Below, in pieces: positions 7,603-15,069 of a stretch of DNA of 44,646 nt. Origin of the DNA: a virus. A program made the translations under genes and the position numbers. Location of the stretch: the IMG/VR virus record IMGVR_UViG_3300049794_000035, positions 1 to 44,646 of that record, one strand, 5' to 3'. Each line of letters starts with the position of its first letter. The first letter of the stretch is position 1. The notes below the pieces were generated by a model. It did no database searches. It saw only the letters and a program-made list of their open reading frames with translations, and was not told the origin of the DNA.

Positions 7603-7767
7603 TTATTTGTGCCTCGCTCGCCGAGCCTCCTGCTGAATGGATTCTCGCCTGGTCACATTCCCGACTATCCGCTCATGCGCCCGCTTAACAGCCTCTCGAA
7701 CGTCCGCCTGTCTTTCTTGCCGCGCTTTATATTTTTTCCCGATCACTTTGCGACTCCCCTTTTTCAT
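7603..7767 (-). CDS. Small highly basic protein (54 aa)
   Basis: The ATG overlaps the stop of 7764-7991 (ATGA). The product is very basic (MKKGSRKVIGKKYKARQERQ...) and mostly helical, with about 20 Lys/Arg residues in 54. It probably binds nucleic acid. The 60 bases between its stop and the GTG gene at 7543 hold nothing that I recognise. Confidence 0.5.
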   Translation of the reverse strand: MKKGSRKVIGKKYKARQERQADVREAVKRAHERIVGNVTRRESIQQEARRARHK

Positions 7768-7991
7768 AGGCTTATTATTTCCCAGTTCCAGCCAGACTCA
7801 GTTCGAAACACTTTAGCGTTCTTTCCGTTCGGAAACGTGTATTCAAAAGTCGTTGGGTCTTGTCCTTGCTCTTCCAGAAATTCGACAAATTTGACCAACC
7901 AAGACTGCTGCAATTCCGATACCTGCTCCTCATCAATGAAGACCGCCGTCGCACCATTGCCGAAAAACAGCACAATTTTCTGATTTCGCAT
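7764..7991 (-). CDS. Small hypothetical protein
   Basis: A 75-residue protein preceded by a ribosome binding site (aaggaacc just before ATG). The sequence (VLFFGNGATAVFIDEEQVSELQQSW...) fits an alpha/beta fold. A C-terminal 'YTFPNGKNAKVFRTESGWNWE' segment is strand-like. No family recognised. The 77 bases upstream, to the VRR-NUC gene, are non-coding. Confidence 0.55.
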   Translation of the reverse strand: MRNQKIVLFFGNGATAVFIDEEQVSELQQSWLVKFVEFLEEQGQDPTTFEYTFPNGKNAKVFRTESGWNWEIISL

Positions 7992-8068
7992 TGGTTCCTT
8001 ACGTTTGTTGATCCGCCCGCCTATTGGTTTTTCTTTGCTTGGGAGCTCATCCAGTAATCTGGAAACCT

Positions 8069-8494
8069 CTATTTACGGGCGAGCGGATCAAAGGCTATAA
8101 AAAAGTCCAGGGTCGCTTCGACGGCGTCTGCGTAGTTATGGAGCACGAGCACGGTAAACCCGGCCGCGCGTAGCTCCGCGATCACTTCCTCTTGCACTGT
8201 CGAGAGCGTGTTATCCCCCACCTTGAACTCTATAAAAAGCGTCTGGCTGTATCTGCTGAAGATGGAAAAGTCTGGCCAACCTGGCCGGATCGGCGATTTC
8301 TTGCGCGGGTCGGTATGGATCACAAGTCCAAATTCGTGCCGGCGGAGGAAGCCTGAGAAATCGGCGTGCAGTTTTCGCTCCAGCCGAAGATCGACGCGCT
8401 CCTGGCAATCTTCGGCCGTCCAGCCCGCGCGCCCGTACTGTTTGCGGTCGGCGGGCGACATTAATTTCAGCAAGTTCTCAGGCAAGATAGTCAT
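8069..8494 (-). CDS. VRR-NUC domain nuclease
   Basis: A 141-residue protein of the VRR-NUC (PD-(D/E)XK) family. Motif residues are visible: GWPDF with Asp75, then FIEFK with Glu89 and Lys91, followed by the Q101-centred helix (STVQEEVIAELRAAG) and the strand VLVLHN, which is the family's usual order. Phage VRR-NUC proteins act as Holliday-junction- or flap-type nucleases in recombination or packaging. The start overlaps the end of the homing nuclease at 8491-9255 by four bases. The N-terminal 45 residues form a helical extension. Confidence 0.75.
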   Translation of the reverse strand: MTILPENLLKLMSPADRKQYGRAGWTAEDCQERVDLRLERKLHADFSGFLRRHEFGLVIHTDPRKKSPIRPGWPDFSIFSRYSQTLFIEFKVGDNTLSTVQEEVIAELRAAGFTVLVLHNYADAVEATLDFFIAFDPLARK

Positions 8495-9255
8495 GCCGAC
8501 CTTTTCAATTTAGCCCTTCTAATGACCCATGCATCTCGCTGTGATTCACTCATTTTCTTACGCGTTGCAGCACTGACAAACTCTCGCGTTTTTCTCATTT
8601 TCTGGAGAGTTTCTTCGCTGTGCCTTTTTCCAAACATATGATTGTTTTCACCGCGTTGTCTCTCACTTATCTGTTGTCCAAATTCCTTAGTGCGAATCCA
8701 ACTACTCATCTTCTGCCGAGTTTCCGCGCTCCTTACTTTGCCACGGAGAGCCTTGCTCATCTTCTGGAGAGTTTCAGCGCTAGCAATTCTTCCAACATGC
8801 ACTTTCCTCAGAGCTAAGCGTGTTGTTTCCAGCATTGGCTTCCCAGTAAGTGCTTTACTTATTTTGTCACAGGATTCTTTTGAGTATACAAAACCAGACA
8901 TTCCGCCGCCGCCGTCCGTTAGATTGCAGAGAGTTTCTCTGCCAAAGGTCGTAATAAAAAACCTTTCGGAAAGAAAGCACGCTTTCTCATCCTCGCATTG
9001 AAGTAGTACCTCGTAGATAGGTGCGGAGTAGCCAGCGCGGAAAATCGAGGTCAACTTATTATGAAGTTTAGGATTTCCTCTCGGCTTACCAATAAGCATA
9101 TTCTTCCAGTGCTCGTGCATCCGCCCATTGGAACCCTTCCCGACATAGATGGGTGCGAAATTTCTCGGATCGCGCAACAGATACACGTAGAATGTCACAC
9201 TATATATATCGGTTGTTTCACCTCGTTCCTGAAAAAGATTGTCGGGGATGATCAT
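8491..9255 (-). CDS. GIY-YIG homing-type endonuclease with NUMOD3 repeats (copy 1)
   Basis: Up to 254 residues. From Val20 (FYVYLLRDP...IYVGKG) it matches the two other nucleases of this window: GIY-YIG-type catalytic domain with Tyr pairs, Arg and a catalytic Glu in SERFF, then a C-terminal array of about five NUMOD3 repeats (S-AET-QKMSKA type) for DNA binding. The homologous start would be GTG at 9198. The ATG at 9255 overlaps the stop of 9252-9452 and adds 19 residues (MIIPDNLFQERGETTDIYS) not found in the other copies. It is inserted between small early genes. Confidence 0.8.
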   Translation of the reverse strand: MIIPDNLFQERGETTDIYSVTFYVYLLRDPRNFAPIYVGKGSNGRMHEHWKNMLIGKPRGNPKLHNKLTSIFRAGYSAPIYEVLLQCEDEKACFLSERFFITTFGRETLCNLTDGGGGMSGFVYSKESCDKISKALTGKPMLETTRLALRKVHVGRIASAETLQKMSKALRGKVRSAETRQKMSSWIRTKEFGQQISERQRGENNHMFGKRHSEETLQKMRKTREFVSAATRKKMSESQRDAWVIRRAKLKRSA

Positions 9256-9452
9256 TTCTTGAACTCCAGATCGCGCGGGTCAGTCGGTCCCGCGGTGAAT
9301 TCGTCATATCGGTCCCACTGACCGTCGCATTTATAGACCACCCAGACGACGTGTTGGTTCCAGCCCTTGATGCGTCCCTCCTCAGGCCATCTATCGCCGT
9401 ACACGACCCAGCGGCCGACGTCAGAGGGTTGGAGATCGGGGATGTGGATCAT
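9252..9452 (-). CDS. Small hypothetical phage protein
   Basis: A 66-residue protein resembling the small 'GRWVVYGD...EEGRIKGWN' proteins found in many phage early regions. It is strand-rich (WVVYGDRWPEEGRIKGW and HVVWVVYKCDGQWDRYDEF), suggesting a small SH3-like barrel. It ends with the stop overlapped by the homing nuclease start. Function unknown. Confidence 0.6.
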   Translation of the reverse strand: MIHIPDLQPSDVGRWVVYGDRWPEEGRIKGWNQHVVWVVYKCDGQWDRYDEFTAGPTDPRDLEFKK

Positions 9453-9685
9453 GTTCCCCCTAGCGGATCCATCCGTTTAAGCATCCAACGTTTAGTCTTT
9501 TCTACCTCAGAGATTTGTTCTACTACTGGCGTTTCCATCTCCTCGCTCGCGTCATAGGCCGCCAGCGCGTGGCGAATCCGCATCTCTAAGAGCGCCAAGG
9601 GATCGCTCACCTTGCCCTCCGGCAGCTCCCAGATCGCGCGGATAACGTCGCGCAGCGGGGCCAAGTCAATCGTCGGTGTGGTCAT
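9449..9685 (-). CDS. Small hypothetical protein
   Basis: A 78-residue, mainly helical protein from ATG 9685 (MTTPTIDLAPLRDVIRAIW), coupled to the next gene by a four-base overlap. Charged and soluble, with no motif recognised. Confidence 0.5.
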   Translation of the reverse strand: MTTPTIDLAPLRDVIRAIWELPEGKVSDPLALLEMRIRHALAAYDASEEMETPVVEQISEVEKTKRWMLKRMDPLGGT

Positions 9686-9686
9686 C

Positions 9687-10001
9687 TTAATTCTCCCCCG
9701 GCTTGTTCCAATCTCCGTACTCTTTGAACAATGCGTTCTGTTGCAGGGTGAGGTTCTCACGCGCTCTCGTGACGAGCTCACGGAATTCGGGCGGAATATT
9801 GCCTTGTGCGCGTTCCATCCAGATTAAAAGTTGGTGCATGTAGGCGTGGCTCTCGCCGAGCCAGATAGCGAGTTTATCCTGCGCTTTCTTGAACTCTTCG
9901 AGCATCTTATCGCGGCTCGCGCATTCGGCTTCGAGCCTTGCCACTTCCGCGCTCAACTTGTTACCTACGTCGGTGAGGAATTCGATTGACTGGTCGGTCA
10001 T
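9687..10001 (-). CDS. Coiled-coil protein, function unknown
   Basis: A 104-residue protein starting at ATG 10001, which overlaps the stop of 9998-10168. Residues about 10-50 form a coiled coil (VGNKLSAEVARLEAECASRD). A helical region with 'ESHAYMHQLLIWMERA' and a Trp/Gly C-terminus follow. It may be structural or regulatory. Confidence 0.5.
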   Translation of the reverse strand: MTDQSIEFLTDVGNKLSAEVARLEAECASRDKMLEEFKKAQDKLAIWLGESHAYMHQLLIWMERAQGNIPPEFRELVTRARENLTLQQNALFKEYGDWNKPGEN

Positions 10002-10168
10002 TTTCCCTCTTTCGTTTCCGTCAATAACACCCCGATAAAACCGCCGCGCCACTGGACGCCCCATGCTCGCCGTACACGGCTAAAGGCGAGCTCCGCGCGC
10101 CGGCCGAACATAAAGTAAAGGCTCTTTTCGCGTGGCCAGTAGGTTTCAGCTTTCGCGTTTGGTTTCAT
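9998..10168 (-). CDS. Small basic hypothetical protein (56 aa)
   Basis: The product begins MKPNAKAETYWPREKSLYF and is rich in Arg and aromatic residues (GRRAELAFSRVRRAWGVQWRGG). Its ATG overlaps the stop of 10165-10353 and its stop overlaps the next ATG, so it fits the tight coupling of this block. Function unknown; nucleic-acid binding is possible. Confidence 0.5.
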   Translation of the reverse strand: MKPNAKAETYWPREKSLYFMFGRRAELAFSRVRRAWGVQWRGGFIGVLLTETKEGK

Positions 10169-10353
10169 TGCTCCAGGCGTCTTCTCGCGTTCTCGGTTGA
10201 CATCTGCTCGAGAGTTTCAGGCTCCAGCGCGCCCATTAAATACTCCATGAACTCGCCCAAGGTCAGCTCTTTGGGAGCCCGGCCTTCGGCTAAGGTCCTG
10301 GTCATTTCTGCCGCGTAGTAATTACCCGTTTTCGGGTTGTAAGTGATGGTCAT
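10165..10353 (-). CDS. Small hypothetical protein
   Basis: A 62-residue protein from ATG 10353 (MTITYNPKTGNYYAAEM). A good ribosome binding site (aaggaaac) lies upstream. The second half is helical and acidic (ELTLGEFMEYLMGALEPETLEQM). No family recognised. Confidence 0.5.
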   Translation of the reverse strand: MTITYNPKTGNYYAAEMTRTLAEGRAPKELTLGEFMEYLMGALEPETLEQMSTENARRRLEQ

Positions 10354-10366
10354 GAGTGGGGTTTCC

Positions 10367-10708
10367 TTAATCGAACGGGTAATTGGTGACCAAAACAAGG
10401 CGGGTAATCTGGATGACTGGGATCGAACTCATCGTGTCGTCGCCGCTAAACACGACGATGAAAGTAAACTTCCCGCTCGGGTTCAAAGCGATGTTGTTCG
10501 TGCTCGCAACGGTGACTTGGCTCCCGTCTTTCAAATAGATCACGAACGGTTTGTTGGCCGCTTTAGCTGCTTTGATCTTGGCCACCATGACCGAGATGTC
10601 AGGGGGCGGTGACGGGCTCGCTGTGGGCACCAGGATAGGCGTGGGCGTTTGCGCCAGTGCCAGTGCCAAGCCCGCTACACAGCATAACGTTAGTAATAAC
10701 CTTCTCAT
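10367..10708 (-). CDS. Exported hypothetical protein
   Basis: A 113-residue protein with a signal peptide (MRRLLLTLCCVAGLALALAQ). A Pro/Thr-rich linker (TPTPILVPTASPSPPP) follows, then a strand-rich domain (KPFVIYLKDGSQVTVAS...GKFTFIVVF). It resembles the exported early protein at 6319-6678 in plan (signal, Pro linker, domain), though the sequences differ. Likely periplasmic; an exclusion or envelope function is inference. Confidence 0.55.
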   Translation of the reverse strand: MRRLLLTLCCVAGLALALAQTPTPILVPTASPSPPPDISVMVAKIKAAKAANKPFVIYLKDGSQVTVASTNNIALNPSGKFTFIVVFSGDDTMSSIPVIQITRLVLVTNYPFD

Positions 10709-10724
10709 TAGTCTGTGATGTAAA

Positions 10725-10964
10725 TCATCTTGAGCGATCCATAGGATTCTGATTTTTGGCTAAGGCAGCATCGAAAAACTCTTTAGCTTCTGGGTCGTGG
10801 ACGGCCTGCAGGACCAAAGCGACCGCAAACGCCAGCGCGTTTAGCGCTTCATAGACGCGATCCTTGTGCATCGGGCCGCGACGGTAATTTTCTCTAATGG
10901 CCTGTACGATATCCATGGCCAGTTTTTGAACTCGTTCTACGTCCTCTAAGGGTTCAGCGCTCAT
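10725..10964 (-). CDS. Small helical hypothetical protein
   Basis: A 79-residue protein from ATG 10964 (MSAEPLEDVERVQKLAMD), overlapping the stop of the membrane protein before it. Mostly helical and soluble, with no motif recognised. Confidence 0.5.
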   Translation of the reverse strand: MSAEPLEDVERVQKLAMDIVQAIRENYRRGPMHKDRVYEALNALAFAVALVLQAVHDPEAKEFFDAALAKNQNPMDRSR

Positions 10965-11146
10965 ACCCGCTCCTGAATCCGCCTCCCGTTTCCGTCCCGT
11001 GCCACGACGGCGATCCGTGGCAGTTGCTTTATTTTGTGCCGAACATTGAGCAAGAGCGCGCAGCAATAGACCAGCACGCCCATGCTGGCCAGGAACATCC
11101 CGGCCGAGAGAAACAGCAGCCAGACGGTGAGATCGTCAGTGGTCAC
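10961..11146 (-). CDS. Small membrane protein
   Basis: A 61-residue protein with one long or two short hydrophobic segments (residues about 7-36, VWLLFLSAGMFLASMGVLVY...LLL). The C-terminal tail is basic (RHKIKQLPRIAVVARDGNGRR), so the tail likely faces the cytoplasm. Overlapping starts link it to both neighbours. Function unknown. Confidence 0.5.
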   Translation of the reverse strand: MTTDDLTVWLLFLSAGMFLASMGVLVYCCALLLNVRHKIKQLPRIAVVARDGNGRRIQERV

Positions 11147-11448
11147 GGAGATAACCTCCGCGCGAAATAGTGGTAAACGTATAGCCCGATAACCTCCGTC
11201 GAAACGTATTTGAGATCTTCGGTTTGCCGATCAAATTCAGTGCCGGTTGGCACCTGCATAATCCGCAGCACCTCTTTGGATGTCACTTGGGGATCGATCT
11301 CAACCCAGGCATACAATTTCCCGTTCTGCGTCCCGATCCGGCGCAAGAGCCCGTTCATCGGGATCTGGACATCATAGGTTATCGCGACGTCGAAGGGCAG
11401 AAAGTCCGTGATCAGGTACTTGTAAATCTTGGTGATGGCTTCGTTCAT
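11143..11448 (-). CDS. Hypothetical protein
   Basis: A 101-residue protein from ATG 11448 (MNEAITKIYKYLITDFLPFD), overlapping the previous stop. Alternating strands and helices, with many aromatic residues (KLYAWVEIDPQ, GLYVYHYFARRL). No recognisable family. Confidence 0.5.
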   Translation of the reverse strand: MNEAITKIYKYLITDFLPFDVAITYDVQIPMNGLLRRIGTQNGKLYAWVEIDPQVTSKEVLRIMQVPTGTEFDRQTEDLKYVSTEVIGLYVYHYFARRLSP

Positions 11449-11825
11449 AACGCTCCAACCTCCTGCAGTACCACAACGCAGTGCTCCTCTTTGTTCACAT
11501 TGCAAAGCCACTCGCTTGGTGGCTCGGCGCTTTTCCCGTTATAACCGGTGAACCCAAACAAATTAGCGATCGCAAAGACAGCGAACTCGTTGGGATAATC
11601 CTTGCCAGGGACTGATATCGTAAGATGGCGAAAGGTGCGTTTCTCAGTGGAGGAGTGAGTAAATGAAAAAACGCATCGGTAGCCAAACCAAAGGATTACG
11701 GTATGCCGGGGATCATCGCCTGGTATTGTTTCGCTCTGCCCGATTCGATACCAGTTGGATTCCGCGAACTTAACGACCTCGGCAACTGCCGCCCGAACTT
11801 GATCGTCGATAATCAAAGGTCTCAT
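11445..11825 (-). CDS. Hypothetical protein
   Basis: About 126 residues from ATG 11825 (MRPLIIDDQVRAAVAEVVKF); an upstream ATG at 11855 would overlap the previous gene by 26 bases. It is an alpha/beta protein with a strand-rich middle (HTVILWFGYRCVFSF and FRHLTISV). No motif recognised. Confidence 0.5.
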   Translation of the reverse strand: MRPLIIDDQVRAAVAEVVKFAESNWYRIGQSETIPGDDPRHTVILWFGYRCVFSFTHSSTEKRTFRHLTISVPGKDYPNEFAVFAIANLFGFTGYNGKSAEPPSEWLCNVNKEEHCVVVLQEVGAL

Positions 11826-11829
11826 GTTT

Positions 11830-11934
11830 TCATTTGGAGAGTCCCGCAAAATCATCCATGGCCACGCACGCGATCAGGACAGCCGCGCCCGCGATTAACA
11901 CTATCCATAAGAACCAGTAGAGCTTGATCATCAT
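11830..11934 (-). CDS. Tiny membrane protein (34 aa)
   Basis: MMIKLYWFLWIVLIAGAAVL opens a single membrane helix, followed by a short polar tail (MDDFAGLSK). The ATG overlaps the stop of 11931-12026. It forms a pair with the preceding 31-residue membrane peptide. Confidence 0.45.
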   Translation of the reverse strand: MMIKLYWFLWIVLIAGAAVLIACVAMDDFAGLSK

Positions 11935-12026
11935 AGGCCTGGGAAAGTAACAAATAGGTACACCACGGCAATTACGCCGATGATAAAAAAGAGAATCAGA
12001 AAGAAAGCCACGTCCTTGTCCTTCAT
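11931..12026 (-). CDS. Tiny membrane protein (31 aa)
   Basis: The product MKDKDVAFFLILFFIIGVI... is one hydrophobic helix preceded by a charged N-terminus. It overlaps the start of the next gene (ATGATG across the stop). I prefer this frame over the longer reading frame through the same bases, whose product has no such pattern. Confidence 0.45.
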   Translation of the reverse strand: MKDKDVAFFLILFFIIGVIAVVYLFVTFPGL

Positions 12027-12035
12027 GCGCAGTTT

Positions 12036-12173
12036 TCATGTTACCTTCTTCTTCCGTTTCTCGATATAAAGATGGCGCTGACATAACCCGCGCCCGGAAT
12101 GCGGGCGGCCGCAGCCCGGGATCGAGCACAGCTTGAGCCCCTTCCATTTAAGGACGATTCCTTTGTTGCTCAT
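12036..12173 (-). CDS. Small zinc-finger-like protein (45 aa)
   Basis: The product has the motif C-x4-C-x8-GLCQRH (CSIPGCGRPHSGRGLCQRH). This closely parallels the 'C-x4-C...GLC..HY' motif of the 53-residue protein at 28451-28612. Similar small Cys/His motifs occur in HNH-like and recombination-associated phage proteins. The C-terminus is basic (IEKRKKKVT). A zinc- and DNA-binding role is likely but not proven. Confidence 0.5.
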   Translation of the reverse strand: MSNKGIVLKWKGLKLCSIPGCGRPHSGRGLCQRHLYIEKRKKKVT

Positions 12174-12197
12174 AAACCTCACTCAGGATTTTCGCGG

Positions 12198-13232
12198 TTA
12201 AACTCTTCGCCGGCTTCGATCTCCGCTTCCTTGGAAATGATTATTAACCAGCGGGTGATCTGCAAGAGGATCATCGAAAAGCAACGTTTCTTGTTCGTGG
12301 TCCACGTCAGCTAAGGCCATGTTTTTAATAGCTTGCCGAAAATAAGACGCCTTCAATTCAATTCCTATACCGCGGCGCCCATTGATAATTGCGCCATAAA
12401 CCTCAGAGCCTACCCCCATGAAAGGAGTTAAAACGATGTCATTGGGGTTCGACCACAATTGCACTAGTCGCTCGATCACGTCGAGCATCATAGGGTGGCA
12501 ATGTTTTTCTTCTTCGCTCTCACGAGCTTCTCGATACGGAAGAACATGATTTGTCCTGATGTCGTCCCAGAACGCAGAGGCATACTGCTGCCAAATCCAA
12601 TGCGCCCGCTTGTTCGTCTTGTGATCTTTCCAATTCTTGAACTTCACGTCTAGGTCGCGCGGGATCTCTCGCTCACCACAGTACTTTTGCAGTCCTTCGG
12701 GATGCCGAATTGGCTCTTTGCTTTGTCCCGGTTTCCTCAACACGACAACGAAATTCGCGCCGGCGTTGTTGCAGAAGCTTGAGTCCTTCACTATCTGCGA
12801 GTGCCTCAGTCCTTTGGATCGAGTCCGTATAGCTTGGCGAAGCGGTTCCTTCCATATGGCGAATCTGGCCCAATACTTGAATCCTAGTCTTTGATGTTGC
12901 CTGATTATGTCTCCAGGAAAATCAATGTAACCTTCGCTTCCCTCTCCCACTCCCGCCTTTGGCACATCCATGCACTCAACACATGTCATTCGACCCGGCA
13001 CCGTCAGGCGATACAGTTCTTTGACCACAAAGTCGTAATGCTCGAAAAACTGTTTGTAGTTCAAGGAATTGCTCAGGTCTTCCTCCGAGCTGGAATACTG
13101 ATAAAGGCCTCCGTATGGTGGCGAGTAGATCGACAGACCGATTGAGTTAGCCGGCAAGTCTTTCATTGCTTCGACGCAATCGCCGTTTATTAACGAGTAG
13201 TGATTCTTTGTGACTTGATCTAAGATAGCCAT
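12198..13232 (-). CDS. DNA methyltransferase (beta class, SPPY motif)
   Basis: A 344-residue S-adenosylmethionine-dependent DNA methyltransferase. Catalytic motif IV is SPPY at residues 37-40 and the AdoMet-binding FMGVGS motif is at 271-276. The order (catalytic motif first, FxGxG last) is that of the beta class. SPPY is typical of N4-cytosine enzymes and also occurs in some N6-adenine ones. It overlaps the helicase gene upstream by 13 bases. It probably protects phage DNA from host restriction; the modified sequence cannot be predicted. Confidence 0.85.
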   Translation of the reverse strand: MAILDQVTKNHYSLINGDCVEAMKDLPANSIGLSIYSPPYGGLYQYSSSEEDLSNSLNYKQFFEHYDFVVKELYRLTVPGRMTCVECMDVPKAGVGEGSEGYIDFPGDIIRQHQRLGFKYWARFAIWKEPLRQAIRTRSKGLRHSQIVKDSSFCNNAGANFVVVLRKPGQSKEPIRHPEGLQKYCGEREIPRDLDVKFKNWKDHKTNKRAHWIWQQYASAFWDDIRTNHVLPYREARESEEEKHCHPMMLDVIERLVQLWSNPNDIVLTPFMGVGSEVYGAIINGRRGIGIELKASYFRQAIKNMALADVDHEQETLLFDDPLADHPLVNNHFQGSGDRSRRRV

Positions 13233-14587
13233 ACCGGAACCTCTAACTTCCTAGTAAACGCTGTTTTCCTATTGAGCGACAATTCGTTCATCATCTCGGA
13301 AACAAGGAGTGAAAACATTTTATCGGCCGCCGCTGCTTTGCGCTGCAGGTTTTTCATGACGCCTATTTCGCCTTCCGAAGTCACAATATCGATCGTCACC
13401 GGGTTCTTTTGCCCGAACCGCCAGCACCGTCGTACCCCTTGGTAATAGCTCTCGAAGGAGTGACTGGGGAAGAAGACCTCGTGCGCACAATGCTGCCAGT
13501 TTAACCCGAACGCTCCGATCTTCGGTTTTGTAATCAGAACCCTGATCTGGCCTTTGCTGAACGCGGTAAATTTCTCTTCCTTAGATTCATCCGAATCGTT
13601 CCCGCTCACCTGGACGGAGCCCGGTATCAGTTTCTCTAACAGATCCGTCTCTACATTGAGGTGCCCCCAACACACCGCATTCTCTCTATGGTTCACGAGC
13701 TCGGCCACCTTCTCGCAGCGCTGGTTGAGCGTTAGGCGCCTCTCTTCGCGCTGTTCATCCAATCGCACAGCCGGCATATCAAAGAGCATTCCGCCGCGCG
13801 GCGTGTCCGCTTTCACTACGTGCTCTCTTTCAGTCAACTCCGGCAGTATGAATCCTTCGTCCGAGAAGCCCATATCCGACGGACGTCGCATCGCTCGCGC
13901 CCATGACACTACCCATTTCCAAAATGCTTTCTCAGCGTGCGCTTTGAACCGCCAACGAGCGCCCCACCAGATCGGGTGCAAGCTGTTCTCATCATTCTTG
14001 AAGAACATTCCGAGCATATCCATCCTACCCATCTCGCCCAGGCATTCAGCCGAAGTGCCAAGTTCAATGTAATCGTTGGGGCTGGCTGTGGCCGTACACA
14101 ACAACCTGTACGGATGCGTCCGCATGAATTCGGTCACCTGAGATTTTGTCGCGCCCTCGAAATTTTTGATGATGCTCGATTCATCGCAAACGACTCCGGC
14201 GAATGTGTCCGGGTTAAAATGATGCAACCGTTCGTAATTGGTTATCACGATCCGTTTACCCTCAAATTTCCCGTCCATCGAGCGGGTACAATCAATCCCA
14301 AATTTCTCGCCCTCTTGCACCGTCTGCGACGAGACCGAGAGCGGCGTTATCACAAGTACCGGCTTATTGGTTTTCTCTATAACTTTCTGTGCATATTCGA
14401 GTTGAATGAGAGTTTTTCCCAATCCGCAGTCTGCGAAGATGGCAGCCTTTCCTTTCTTTAAGGCCCACTTCACCAGCGCCTTTTGAAAAGGAAACAACGC
14501 GTGATTCAAGTTTTCTTCAGAGACATCAAAGCCATGGTATTTGCCCTCTTGGGCTTTACTGGCCAGGAATTGGGCGTAGCGGTCCAT
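13220..14587 (-). CDS. SNF2-like DEAD/DEAH superfamily 2 helicase
   Basis: A 455-residue helicase or translocase. Motif I is ADCGLGKT (residues 52-59), motif II is CDESS (about 134-138), and motif III is TATAS (about 165-169). Motif VI is QGVRRCWRFGQ (383-393), with a preceding GLNWQ-type motif V. The domain order and size match the short phage SNF2-like helicases that commonly lie next to a methyltransferase gene. It is likely involved in replication, recombination or counter-restriction. The start is 7 bases after the stop of the gene upstream. Confidence 0.85.
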   Translation of the reverse strand: MDRYAQFLASKAQEGKYHGFDVSEENLNHALFPFQKALVKWALKKGKAAIFADCGLGKTLIQLEYAQKVIEKTNKPVLVITPLSVSSQTVQEGEKFGIDCTRSMDGKFEGKRIVITNYERLHHFNPDTFAGVVCDESSIIKNFEGATKSQVTEFMRTHPYRLLCTATASPNDYIELGTSAECLGEMGRMDMLGMFFKNDENSLHPIWWGARWRFKAHAEKAFWKWVVSWARAMRRPSDMGFSDEGFILPELTEREHVVKADTPRGGMLFDMPAVRLDEQREERRLTLNQRCEKVAELVNHRENAVCWGHLNVETDLLEKLIPGSVQVSGNDSDESKEEKFTAFSKGQIRVLITKPKIGAFGLNWQHCAHEVFFPSHSFESYYQGVRRCWRFGQKNPVTIDIVTSEGEIGVMKNLQRKAAAADKMFSLLVSEMMNELSLNRKTAFTRKLEVPVWLS

Positions 14588-14593
14588 TCCGCC

Positions 14594-15064
14594 TCACGCC
14601 TTCGCCGGCTCGGCATCGGCTTCGGCTTCCTCCGCGATCGGGAGCCGCATCTGCATTTCCATCGAAGTCATGGTTTGCACGTTCACGGTCTCACCGGTAT
14701 CGGTCCTGATCGTGGTCTTTTGCCCGGGCTTAGGCTTGTGGTACCAGACCTCGCACCGTACTTCTCTTAGCTCATACCCAGAGGTAATAAATTGCGATAG
14801 CCTGGTAATCTCGCCGCGGGCGGCTTTCACCTCGGCGCCGAAATGGCTTGAGGCGCGTTTCTTATCTTCCTCGAGCTGGTTCAACTCGGTGGCTTTATCC
14901 GCCAGGGCGCGCGATTTCTCGCGGATCTCGTCATCGGTCAAGACAACCCGCAAAAGCTGCGTGGTTTCTGAATCTGGTTTGGGCGGCTCTTGAACGACTT
15001 TCGAATCCTCGTCCGGCGGCGGCGCAAATAGCGACGATGGAGCGGGTGATTTACTCTTTGGCAT
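14594..15064 (-). CDS. Hypothetical protein with helical coiled-coil core
   Basis: A 156-residue protein. The first 35 residues are Pro/Ser-rich and disordered. A coiled coil follows (about 48-95, ADKATELNQLEEDKKRASSHFGAEVKAARG has heptad spacing), then a strand-rich segment (CEVWYHKPKPGQKTTIRTDTGE). It lies between a nuclease and a helicase. It may be a recombination accessory protein; family not known to me. Confidence 0.6.
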   Translation of the reverse strand: MPKSKSPAPSSLFAPPPDEDSKVVQEPPKPDSETTQLLRVVLTDDEIREKSRALADKATELNQLEEDKKRASSHFGAEVKAARGEITRLSQFITSGYELREVRCEVWYHKPKPGQKTTIRTDTGETVNVQTMTSMEMQMRLPIAEEAEADAEPAKA

Positions 15065-15069
15065 AAATA

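Noticed and set aside
13937-14461. Plus-strand ORF of 174 codons opposite the SNF2-like helicase
   Set aside because: The helicase motifs on the minus strand are clear; this is a shadow.
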